Assembly (NCBI GenBank): GCA_014860585.1
Contig: JACZJL010000114.1
Coordinates: forward strand, 1 to 64,000
Source: Bacteroidales bacterium
Lineage (GTDB): Bacteria > Bacteroidota > Bacteroidia > Bacteroidales > 4484-276
Direction of reading: 5' to 3'
Length of the DNA stretch: 64,000 nucleotides
The stretch's first letter is position 1. The number at the start of each line of letters is the position of its first letter. Positions 53,735 to 61,195 of the stretch are shown in pieces. Under the pieces are notes generated by a model. It searched no databases. It saw only the letters and a program-made list of their open reading frames with translations, and was not told where the DNA came from. A program made the translations under genes and the position numbers.

Positions 53735-56366
53735 CGATTGCAGGGATATCCTGGTGGGCAAACTTCCCGACCCCAAAGCGCAGATAGAGCAGATTACCAT
53801 CGGTTTGATTTACAAGTTTATGGACGACATGGACAAAGAAGCCATTGAACTTGGAGGGAAGTCCAAGTTTTTTTCGGATTATCTGGCGCCCGACCCCGAA
53901 TTTCCCAACGACCGGAGCAAGGACAAAGTGGTGGAGTTCAGCAGGTATGCCTGGAACAACCTGCTGAACCCAAAAGTAACGGCAGCCGAAATGCTCACAC
54001 GCTACTCCGAAGCCATTCAGGGAATGGAGAAAAACCCGAACATCCCACAGTTGTTTCGCGATATCTTCAAAAATGCCTATTTGCCTTACCGCGACCCAGA
54101 AACGTTGAAGCTCTTCCTGAAAACCATTGCCGAATTTGAATACACCCACAGCGAAAAGCTGGGCGACGCCTTCGAGTACCTCCTTTCGGTGATGGGCTCG
54201 CAGGGCGATGCAGGGCAATTCCGCACTCCCCGCCATATCATTGATTTTCTGGTGGCCATCACCGACCCCGGCAAAACCGACGCCATCCTCGACCCGGCGT
54301 GTGGCACGGCAGGCTTCCTGATTTCGGCCTACAAACACATTCTGCTCAAACATACCAAAGCCAATCAGCATGCTGTACAAACGTTGCATGCAACGTCTCA
54401 ACAGTACAATATTTTTAGCTACAACCAGATGGCAGAAAAGCCTTTCAACAACCTGGGCGACCTGCTCACCCCCGACGAGCGCAAAAAGCTGATCCAGAAC
54501 TTTGCGGGGTACGACATTTCGCCCGACATGGTGCGGCTGAGCCTGGTAAACCTCTACCTGCACGGGTTCAACACGCCCAGCATCAGCGAGTACGACACCC
54601 TGAGCAGCGAGGAGCGGTGGAACGAAAGCTACGATGTGATCCTGGCCAATCCGCCGTTTATGAGCCCCAAAGGCGGCATCCGCCCGCACAAGCGGTTCAC
54701 CATCAGCAGCAACCGCAGCGAAGTGCTGTTTGTGGATTACATTGCCGAGCACCTCAACCCCAACGGCCGCGCCGGCATCATTGTGCCCGAAGGAATCATT
54801 TTCCAGAGCGGAACGGCCTACAGGGAGTTGCGCAAAATGCTGGTGGAAAACTACCTGTATGCCGTGGTGAGTTTGCCCGCCGGCGTTTTCAATCCCTACA
54901 GCGGTGTGAAAACCTCCATTCTTTTGCTTGACAAGGAACTTGCGAAAAAGCGGGACGAAATCCTTTTTATCAAAATTGGCAACGACGGCTACAACCTGGG
55001 CGCACAGCGCAACGCCGTGAAAGGCAGCCAGTTGGAAGAGGCCATCGCTATGATTACCGCCTTCCGCCAGGGGTCGCTTTCCCCCCTTCAGGAGGGGCAG
55101 GGGGGGATTATGCATCTTGTCCCCAAACCCGAAATTGTTAAAAGCGGAGATTATAATTTGAGCGGGGAGAGGTATAAATCTATTTTGGTAGTGAATTCAA
55201 ATTATGAAATGATAAAACTATCAGACGAGAGATTTTTCAAGATAGTTTCAGGCGGAACCCCAAGTTCTAATATTGATGAATACTGGAATGGTAGCATAAA
55301 TTGGGCGACATTGGCAGACTTACCTCAATCAGATTTTATTTCATCAATATACGCAACTACAAGAAAGATAACTGAAAAAGGGTTGAAGAATTCTTCTGCA
55401 AGAATTTTACCTGCTAACTCGATTCTGGTCTCAACAAGGGCTACAATAGGAAGAATTGCAATAAATGCTTTAGAGTGTGCCACAAATCAAGGATTCAAGA
55501 ATATCATAATCCATGATATTCAAAAGGTAAATACCTATTTTGTAGCTCTCATGTTGACCAGGATAATTGATAAAATGAATGCAATGGCTACTGGTGGAAC
55601 TTTTAAAGAACTTTCAACTTCAAACTTTAAAACACTTCAAATCCCCCTTCCCCCCTTATCCATCCAGGAAGAGATTGTAGCCGAGATTGAGGGCTACCAA
55701 AAGATTATTGATGGCGCCAAAGCCGTGGTGGCCAACTACAAACCCAAAATTGACATTGACCCGGAGTGGGAGATGGTGGAGCTGGGGAATTTGGCAAAAA
55801 ATTTAGATGGAAAAAGAGTCCCTATTACAAAATCGGATAGACTGAAAGGAAAATATCCCTATTATGGAGCGTCTGGAATTGTTGATTACGTCGACAATTA
55901 CATTTTTGATGATGACTTGCTTTTAATCTCTGAAGATGGGGCGAATCTCCTGGCACGTGTAACCCCGATTGCATTTTCTGTTTCAGGTAAAATTTGGGTT
56001 AATAATCATGCTCATGTTTTAAAGTTTGCACGATATGAAACTCAAAGATTCATTGAGATTTATCTAAATTCTATATCATTGGAGCTCTTTATTACAGGTT
56101 CTGCTCAACCTAAGTTAAATCAGAAAGCACTTAATTCAATACCTATTCCACTCCCTCCCCTTGAAAGACAACACCACATCGTTGCTCAAATCGAAAAAGA
56201 GCAGGAGCTGGTGAATGCCAACAAGCAACTGATCGAAATCTTTGAGCAGAAGATCAAGGACAGGATAGCCAAAGTGTGGGGCAAGCCGCAAAAGAAAGCA
56301 GAAACCGCCACAGAAATTTCGCTGGCCGCTGAACCCCGCTCCGGGTATGTTACAAAGAACCGCTAA
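53703..56366 (+). CDS. hsdM: Fused type I methyltransferase (HsdM) and specificity (HsdS) subunit
   Basis: 887 residues. The N-terminal HsdM part (1-480) has DPACGTAGFLIS (motif I, D197) and ILANPPFMSP (NPPF 316-319), so it is an adenine-N6 methyltransferase. The C-terminal 400 residues are HsdS: TRD1 (about 493-646, SGGTPSSNIDEYWNGSINWA), conserved helix PLPPLSIQEEIVAEIEGYQ, TRD2 (about 697-816, KYPYYGASGIVDYVDNYIF) and the second helix PLPPLERQHHIVAQIEKEQ. M and S are usually separate genes. The two TRDs are clearly AT-richer than the GC-rich HsdM and spacer parts, as if exchanged. A C/G-rich hairpin lies at the M-S junction. It overlaps the DUF4062 gene by 32 bp. Confidence 0.93.
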   Translation: MLDTQTKRRIDDCRDILVGKLPDPKAQIEQITIGLIYKFMDDMDKEAIELGGKSKFFSDYLAPDPEFPNDRSKDKVVEFSRYAWNNLLNPKVTAAEMLTRYSEAIQGMEKNPNIPQLFRDIFKNAYLPYRDPETLKLFLKTIAEFEYTHSEKLGDAFEYLLSVMGSQGDAGQFRTPRHIIDFLVAITDPGKTDAILDPACGTAGFLISAYKHILLKHTKANQHAVQTLHATSQQYNIFSYNQMAEKPFNNLGDLLTPDERKKLIQNFAGYDISPDMVRLSLVNLYLHGFNTPSISEYDTLSSEERWNESYDVILANPPFMSPKGGIRPHKRFTISSNRSEVLFVDYIAEHLNPNGRAGIIVPEGIIFQSGTAYRELRKMLVENYLYAVVSLPAGVFNPYSGVKTSILLLDKELAKKRDEILFIKIGNDGYNLGAQRNAVKGSQLEEAIAMITAFRQGSLSPLQEGQGGIMHLVPKPEIVKSGDYNLSGERYKSILVVNSNYEMIKLSDERFFKIVSGGTPSSNIDEYWNGSINWATLADLPQSDFISSIYATTRKITEKGLKNSSARILPANSILVSTRATIGRIAINALECATNQGFKNIIIHDIQKVNTYFVALMLTRIIDKMNAMATGGTFKELSTSNFKTLQIPLPPLSIQEEIVAEIEGYQKIIDGAKAVVANYKPKIDIDPEWEMVELGNLAKNLDGKRVPITKSDRLKGKYPYYGASGIVDYVDNYIFDDDLLLISEDGANLLARVTPIAFSVSGKIWVNNHAHVLKFARYETQRFIEIYLNSISLELFITGSAQPKLNQKALNSIPIPLPPLERQHHIVAQIEKEQELVNANKQLIEIFEQKIKDRIAKVWGKPQKKAETATEISLAAEPRSGYVTKNR
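55080..55107. repeat. G/C-rich palindrome at the HsdM-HsdS junction
   Basis: TCCCCCC (55080-55086) pairs with GGGGGGA (55101-55107), with a further C-run/GGAGGGG pairing inside. It encodes the unusual SPLQEGQGG linker, resembles Bacteroidota REP-like palindromes, and marks the change from methylase to specificity sequence. Confidence 0.6.
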
Positions 56367-56373
56367 GGCAAGC

Positions 56374-57693
56374 CTACCCGAACATATCCTCCAACGAAAA
56401 AGCGATATGAGTAATCTGATAGCCCGGTAGTTTTTCGGTGATTTCGGTTGAACGAAGCCTTAGTTTTTCGAGATTTATTTTTTTTCGGTTACGCTTTACT
56501 TCGGCAATGAGGGCTGTTTTTTCGTAGTCGTTAACAGCAACCAGGTCAATTTCGTTTTGATTTCGTTTGCTCCAGTAGCGGCCGACCTGTGAGAAGTTTC
56601 CGGTAAGGGCAAGTTTTTCTCTGAAATATTTTTCGAGAAACAAACCGCTATACGTTTCATAATCGCGCTGTACGAGATTCTTCACATAGCCATAATTGCC
56701 AATCTCGAGAGCATTGAGGTATTTATGCACAAATCGGAACCAGAAATTCAGGAAGTTGTCGCTGATCAGATATTTTACATTTCTTGAGCCGGGTTTGGAG
56801 AGCACAGGGCGGATGCTGCTGATAATCTGGTATTCGTGCTCAAGTTTATCTAAAAATCCACCCACATTTTTTTCGAGCACCGATTCAATTTCACTGCGTG
56901 AAGTCCTGGAGGATGCAATCAGTGACAATATGGAAAAATAGGTGGCGTATTCTTTCCCGAACTCTTCAATCAGCAGATTTTTACCCTCTTCAATCAGCAA
57001 CGAGTTGTCGCGAAATATCTCATCAAGCATCAGGTCAAGTGTAAAACATTGTTTATCAGCAAAAAGTTCCACATACTTTGCCACACCACCGGTCAGAACA
57101 TAAAATGCAAGCATATCGTCGGCGCTGAAGCCATTGGGGTTGTAATCCTGCATAATTTCCCCCAATGTATTGATGGAGAATGGCTTTAGGTATATTCTTT
57201 CATTCGTCCTGCCGAACAATGGCTCTTTGGCGTTCTCAAAAATCTTTTTCATCAGGGTAAATATTGAGCCGCTCATGACCAGGTTCATTTTTGTGCGGTT
57301 CTTATATTGATCCCAAAGGTTTTGCATCTCACTGAACACTGATTTGTTGATGTTGTTGAATTCCTGAAATTCATCCAAAACCAAAGTAAAATGCTCGGTT
57401 TCCGAAATTTGGAGCAGTTGCTCAAACAATTTTGAAAAGCTTTTAAACTCCCCGGGTACAGACCGGTTGGTTTTCATAACTAATTCATCTACAAACTCCT
57501 CGCAGAGCAAAGCTTCACTTTTCCGGGTAATAAAGAAGTAAAGCATTTTTTGGTCTTTAAATGCTTCTTTGATCAGTGTAGTTTTGCCAATACGCCGCCT
57601 GCCAATGATCACTGTCATCCTCGATGATTGTTCTGCCATTTTCCGGGTTTCCTCAAATAGTTTCAGCTCAGGGTCACGGTCGTAAAATTTCAT
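56374..57693 (-). CDS. AAA ATPase with DUF234 / PD-(D/E)xK nuclease-like C-terminus
   Basis: About 439 residues from the ATG at 57691-57693. Walker A IIGRRRIGKTTL (about 29-40), Walker B TLVLDEFQEFNN near 110-121, and the segment AKEPLFGRTNERIYLKPFSI (sensor region, about 160-180) place it in the archaeal-type ATPase/DUF234 family. The end has WSKRNQNEIDLVAVNDYEKT followed by ALIAEVKRNRKK, an E-x-D-(x)n-ExK nuclease pattern (about 375-415). These ATPases occur widely in bacterial defence islands and in archaea, and function is mostly unknown. It converges on the hsdMS gene with 7 bp between stops. A -7 element at 57723-57730 rules out the longer frame to 57720. Confidence 0.83.
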   Translation of the reverse strand: MKFYDRDPELKLFEETRKMAEQSSRMTVIIGRRRIGKTTLIKEAFKDQKMLYFFITRKSEALLCEEFVDELVMKTNRSVPGEFKSFSKLFEQLLQISETEHFTLVLDEFQEFNNINKSVFSEMQNLWDQYKNRTKMNLVMSGSIFTLMKKIFENAKEPLFGRTNERIYLKPFSINTLGEIMQDYNPNGFSADDMLAFYVLTGGVAKYVELFADKQCFTLDLMLDEIFRDNSLLIEEGKNLLIEEFGKEYATYFSILSLIASSRTSRSEIESVLEKNVGGFLDKLEHEYQIISSIRPVLSKPGSRNVKYLISDNFLNFWFRFVHKYLNALEIGNYGYVKNLVQRDYETYSGLFLEKYFREKLALTGNFSQVGRYWSKRNQNEIDLVAVNDYEKTALIAEVKRNRKKINLEKLRLRSTEITEKLPGYQITHIAFSLEDMFG

Positions 57694-57722
57694 AATGTTA
57701 ATCTTTAAGTAAAAAATCACTG

Positions 57723-57730
57723 CAAAAATA
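57723..57730 (-). promoter_or_regulatory. -7 promoter element of the ATPase/DUF234 gene
   Basis: Minus-strand TATTTTTG matches TAnnTTTG, 29 bp before the ATG. A palindrome cluster (57741-57770) sits right over the -33 region. Confidence 0.55.
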
Positions 57731-57740
57731 AAAAATTAAT

Positions 57741-57770
57741 GTAATGATCATTACTGTAATGACTGTTACA
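57741..57770 (-). promoter_or_regulatory. Palindromic operator candidate of the ATPase/DUF234 gene
   Basis: GTAATGATCATTAC (57741-57754) is a perfect 14-bp palindrome. Immediately next, TGTAA (57755-57759) and TTACA (57766-57770) form a second inverted repeat with a 6-bp spacer. Both cover the -33 region of the minus-strand promoter. Confidence 0.6.
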
Positions 57771-57821
57771 TTGCACGAGAAATAGCATCCACTTTAAGAT
57801 CGCACTCAGCAAAGTATTAAA

Positions 57822-57881
57822 TAGTCCCCGCCAGAAAACTCCTTAAAATAGATTTTCAACTAAGGTAGTTTTCTTGCTGAT
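57822..57881. repeat. Short copy of the inverted-repeat element (see 60927-61115)
   Basis: 57822-57840 matches the 19-bp terminal repeat of the longer element with two mismatches, and the next 20 bp also match its right flank (CC..AAAAT..GATTTTCAAC). The right arm (AGTTTTCTTGCTGATA) is a degenerate inverted copy, and inner CCTTA/TAAGG pair, so the whole can fold into a single hairpin. It lies between the ATPase and DUF488 promoters. Confidence 0.7.
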
Positions 57882-57944
57882 ACCAGTTAGGGTGTGGTTT
57901 GAAAGAATTTCACAGTAATCCATACACATCAACCTTCCACCAAA

Positions 57945-57977
57945 TTGCATACCCCAAAAACTATATTCTTAACTTTG
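57945..57977 (+). promoter_or_regulatory. Promoter of the DUF488-family gene, very close to its GTG start
   Basis: TTG at 57945-57947 and TAACTTTG at 57970-57977 (TAnnTTTG) are spaced by 22 bp. The GTG start at 57982 is only 4 bp after the -7 element, so the mRNA would be leaderless or nearly so. Confidence 0.62.
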
Positions 57978-57981
57978 CATC

Positions 57982-58872
57982 GTGTTTTACCGGAGAAAAA
58001 TAATACTCGCTTTGCTTCAGCTGTTTGACGGACAATTGGATAAAATCCGCTTGCAGAAGCTGCTTTTCCTGTTTACCCAAAGACAGGCGAAGGCTGAATA
58101 CGACTTTATCCCTTACCGCTTCGGATGTTTCTCTTATTCTGCCAATGCCGATATGACGGCAATGGTTAAACGGGGCTTTTTAAATGAAGATGAACGAACC
58201 TTTGAAAAGAAAGACAAAACCGACTATTTGAATCAACTAAAGTCAGCCGACCTGAAACTGTTACAGGAAATAAAGTTGCATTTCGGCAGAATGAGTGCGC
58301 CGGCTTTAGTGAAGCATACATACTTGAATTACCCTTTTTACGCCATTAAAAGTGAATCCGCCGAAAGTATTTTGACAAAAGAAGAGTTGGAGAGGGTGTA
58401 CAAGTCGAGGCCGGAAGGAAATAGGACGGTGCTTTTTACCATTGGTTACGAGGGTATTTCGTTGGAAGAATATTTGGTTCGTTTACTAAAGAATGATGTA
58501 AAAGTATTGGTTGATGTCCGGAACAATCCCTTAAGCATGAAATACGGGTTTAGCAAAAGCCAGTTGATGAAATATTGCGGAAGTTTAGGAATACAGTATG
58601 TGCATATTCCCGAAGTTGGCATACAATCAGAACAGCGGAAGGAATTGAATACGCAAAGTGATTACGACAAACTTTTTGCAGTGTATTGCAAAAACAACCT
58701 GCCAAAAACAACTGGTTCGCAAATTCAGATTTTAAACTTGCTGAAAGAGCATAAACGCATCGCGTTGACTTGTTTTGAAGCCAATATTTGTCAATGCCAC
58801 CGGAAGCATTTAGCTGATGCCATTTCCCGACTCATCGGGTCTGCATTCGACTATGAGGTAAAACACATTTAA
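57982..58872 (+). CDS. DUF488-family protein with an N-terminal winged-helix-like domain
   Basis: 296 residues from a GTG. A stop codon just upstream (TAA at 57970-57972) and the conserved start of the protein (RRKIILALLQLFDG) leave no other start. Residues 1-90 (IRLQKLLFLFTQ) look like a DUF4065/Panacea-type helical domain, and 140-290 is DUF488: FTIGYEGISLEEYLVRLL, VLVDVRNNPLSMKYGFSKSQ, and the Cys/His-rich LTCFEANICQCHRKHLADAI with C264. DUF488 proteins are small and found beside phage-defence genes; their activity is uncertain. A truncated gene that often accompanies it follows (58876-59007). Confidence 0.78.
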   Translation: MFYRRKIILALLQLFDGQLDKIRLQKLLFLFTQRQAKAEYDFIPYRFGCFSYSANADMTAMVKRGFLNEDERTFEKKDKTDYLNQLKSADLKLLQEIKLHFGRMSAPALVKHTYLNYPFYAIKSESAESILTKEELERVYKSRPEGNRTVLFTIGYEGISLEEYLVRLLKNDVKVLVDVRNNPLSMKYGFSKSQLMKYCGSLGIQYVHIPEVGIQSEQRKELNTQSDYDKLFAVYCKNNLPKTTGSQIQILNLLKEHKRIALTCFEANICQCHRKHLADAISRLIGSAFDYEVKHI

Positions 58873-58875
58873 AAT

Positions 58876-59007
58876 ATGGCATTAACAAAAGTCCTGATCG
58901 CGGTAAAAACTTATCCAACACTATCATCCAAATATGATGAATTGGTTTGCACAGCAGGGTTTCGTGAAGATGGCGCCTTCTATCCAAAAGACAGCTGTTT
59001 TAGTTGA
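58876..59007 (+). pseudogene. Truncated remnant of the gene usually paired with DUF488
   Basis: 43 codons from ATG 58876, 3 bp after the DUF488 stop. MALTKVLIAVKTYPTLSSKY and the following DELVCTAGFREDGAFY read like the beginning of a larger protein often found after DUF488 genes, but the frame then ends after a few unrelated residues. The family name is not known to me. Probably a deletion removed the rest up to the yebC promoter region. Confidence 0.62.
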
Positions 59008-59092
59008 ACTCATTACACAAAACAGGAAGCAGGAAAACCGGGTAAATTATTCTTTCATGATCACCGGATAAATTATTCCTTCTACTTTTGCG

Positions 59093-59100
59093 CCTTAAAA
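59093..59100 (+). promoter_or_regulatory. -7 promoter element of the yebC-family gene
   Basis: TACTTTTG matches TAnnTTTG, 9 bp before the ATG at 59110, giving a very short leader. Confidence 0.5.
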
Positions 59101-59109
59101 ATTTGAACC

Positions 59110-59823
59110 ATGGGACGTGCATTTGAATTCCGTAAAGCCCGCAAAATGAAGCGGTGGGGCAGTATGGCCAAGACTTTTACCAAACTGGGAAAAGAAATCT
59201 CAATAGCTGTGAAATCGGGTGGCCCTGACCCTGAAAACAACCCGCGCCTTCGCGTATTGGTGCAAAACGCCAAGGCGGCCAATATGCCTAAAGATAACGT
59301 GGAACGGGCAATCAAAAAAGCCACTGCAAAAGATACCGACGATTACCGCGAGGTGGTTTATGAAGGTTACGGGCCGCATGGCATCGCGGTGGTGGTGGAA
59401 ACATTTACTGACAACCCGACCCGCACCGTTGCCAACGTCCGCAGCTACTTTACGCGCAACGGCGGCTCGCTGGGAACCAGCGGCAGCCTGAGTTTCATGT
59501 TTGAACACAAATGCGTTTTTAAGCTGAAAGCAAAAGATGGCCTCGACCTCGAAGAACTTGAGCTGGAACTGATCGACCTGGGGGTTACCGAAATCTTTGC
59601 CGAAGAAGAAACCATTTTCATTTACGCTGAATTTGAATCCTTCGGCGCTTTGCAAAGCTATTTTGAAGAAAACGGGTTTGAAATCATCAGTGCCGAATTT
59701 GAACGCATTCCCACACAAACCAAAACGCTGACCCCCGACCAGGTAGCAGATTTCGAAAAGATGCTTGGCAAATTTGAAGAAGACGAGGATGTGAGCAATA
59801 TCTTTCACAATATGAAGGAATGA
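59110..59823 (+). CDS. YebC/PmpR-family transcriptional or translational regulator
   Basis: 237 residues, typical length. The N-terminal GRAFEFRKARKMKRWGSMAK and KLGKEISIAVKSGGPDPENN (about 20-42), DNVERAIKKAT near 63-73, YEGYGPHGIAVVVETFTDNP near 84-103, and RNGGSLGTSGSLSFMFEHK near 115-133 are hallmarks of the YebC/TACO family. Members bind DNA or act on ribosomes at proline-rich stretches; which applies here is not known. It stands alone, with its own -7 element. Confidence 0.95.
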   Translation: MGRAFEFRKARKMKRWGSMAKTFTKLGKEISIAVKSGGPDPENNPRLRVLVQNAKAANMPKDNVERAIKKATAKDTDDYREVVYEGYGPHGIAVVVETFTDNPTRTVANVRSYFTRNGGSLGTSGSLSFMFEHKCVFKLKAKDGLDLEELELELIDLGVTEIFAEEETIFIYAEFESFGALQSYFEENGFEIISAEFERIPTQTKTLTPDQVADFEKMLGKFEEDEDVSNIFHNMKE

Positions 59824-60141
59824 CTCCCGGTGGCCTGATAGGGAAATGAGTTGACATTACCCTGCAATCAAAAGTCTATTCCTGTTTTTTCCCGCTACAA
59901 AAAGGAGCATCTCTGCATTGGTTTCATCCGGCAGCCCGTCGTCCGCAAAGCTGAAGAACGTTGCGAAGGCGTCGTTGCACTTAATTCAATCCGGCTGACA
60001 CATAGCCTTTCAGCATTATTTTGAATGCCTTAAAAAATCTTAGCCAAAAAAAATTAAAAAATACTATCCAATAAGTTAATTAACATACCTTTACACCGAA
60101 ATAATAATTCTCCGGTTTTTAACCTGCTTAACCCTGATGGT
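59824..60141. other. Intergenic region, 318 bp
   Basis: No clear gene. A minus-strand frame from 59985 to 59857 (42 codons, GC-rich, ending AEMLLFVAGKNRNRLLIAG) reads like coding sequence but has no start codon or identifiable family; it may be a gene fragment. A near-match TACCTTTA lies before the response regulator gene. Confidence 0.4.
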
Positions 60142-60894
60142 ATGATACGAGTAATTGTTATTGACGATGAAAACCACGTCCGCGATTCGCTGATCAAGAT
60201 TCTCCACCGGCATTGTCCGGAAGTTCAGGTTGTCGGGCAGGCCAATGGCGTTTCGACCGGCCTGGAAGCAATTCGTGAACTTCTGCCCGAGCTGGTCCTG
60301 CTCGACATACAAATGAAGGACGGTACAGGTTTCGATCTGCTTTCCACTCTCCCTTCCATTGACTTCAAGGTGATTTTTGTTACTGCTTTTGATGAATTCG
60401 CTATCCAGGCTTTCAGGTACAGCGCCGTGGATTATTTGTTGAAACCGGTGAATCCCGAGTTGTTGAAGGAGGCCGTAAATCGTGCGGGGATGATGATCAA
60501 AGAGCACTTCAGGATGCAGATGCAGGTGCTTGAAGAAAACCTCAGGAACCTAAGCAATAAAAACAAGAAGATCATCATTAAGACAGCCGAAACCATGCAT
60601 CTGATCGAGGTGAAGAATTTGGTCTGCTGCGACTCCGACAGTTCTTATACCTCAATCCACACTGCCGATGGAGGTAAAATTATGGTTTCGAAAACGCTGA
60701 AAGATTATGAAGATATGCTGGCTGATTGCGGGTTTTACAGGGTGCATAAATCGTATCTGATCAATCTTTTGCACATCAGGCGTTTCGAGCGGCAGGACGG
60801 CGGTTATGTGGTGCTGACCAACGATTTGAAAATCCCGGTGGCTTCGCGTAAGCGGGACGAGTTGCTGGAACTTTTTGAAAAACTGGCCGAATGA
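60142..60894 (+). CDS. LytTR-family response regulator
   Basis: 250 residues. The receiver domain has the acidic pocket IDDENHVRD (about 8-16), phospho-acceptor D55 in LVLLDIQMKDG, VTAFDEFA near 83-90 and LKPVNPELL near 104-112. The LytTR DNA-binding domain spans about 145-245 (LVCCDSDSSYTSIH; MVSKTLKDYEDMLADCGFYR; HKSYLINLLHIRRFERQDGG). It activates transcription upon phosphorylation by a LytS-type kinase, most likely the one starting at 62275 in this window, with the inverted-repeat element and the propeller lipoprotein gene between them. Confidence 0.93.
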   Translation: MIRVIVIDDENHVRDSLIKILHRHCPEVQVVGQANGVSTGLEAIRELLPELVLLDIQMKDGTGFDLLSTLPSIDFKVIFVTAFDEFAIQAFRYSAVDYLLKPVNPELLKEAVNRAGMMIKEHFRMQMQVLEENLRNLSNKNKKIIIKTAETMHLIEVKNLVCCDSDSSYTSIHTADGGKIMVSKTLKDYEDMLADCGFYRVHKSYLINLLHIRRFERQDGGYVVLTNDLKIPVASRKRDELLELFEKLAE

Positions 60895-60926
60895 TGACGA
60901 GTAAGAAGGGTAGAGTAGGAAGTAGG

Positions 60927-61115
60927 TAGTCTCTGCCAGAAAACTATTAAAGTTGAAAATCATTGTTTACCCCAACCCTCCCGAAGTCTCGGGATAAATT
61001 CCGGGAGCAATGATTTTCAACGATTTACTCCCTTTTCCCGAAGGGATCCCTTTGGGAAGGGCGGGGTAAATAAATCGTTGAAAATCAAATTTTTGGAGTT
61101 TTCTGGCAGAGACTA
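60927..61115. repeat. 189-bp element with perfect 19-bp terminal inverted repeats (MITE-like)
   Basis: tagtctctgccagaaaact (60927-60945) is the exact reverse complement of 61097-61115. Inside, GTTGAAAATCATTG recurs as CAATGATTTTCAAC, and GATTTTCAACGATTTA is matched by TAAATCGTTGAAAATC near the right end, so several nested hairpins are possible. It begins and ends with TA, as IS630/Tc1-related miniature elements do. A shorter related copy lies at 57822-57881. The rest of this 301-bp intergenic region (60895-61195) shows no gene. Confidence 0.78.
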
Positions 61116-61195
61116 AGCAGAAGTGGAGACAATACTGAGCGGTGATGAAATCAGGTTGATGCTGTCATTGAATAAACATCGATTACCCAATAATT

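Noticed and set aside
53706-55115. A 469-codon open frame on the minus strand covering most of hsdM
   Set aside because: It lies opposite the GC-rich methylase frame, which has clear motifs (DPACGTAGF, NPPF). The antisense translation has no recognisable domain and is a composition artefact.
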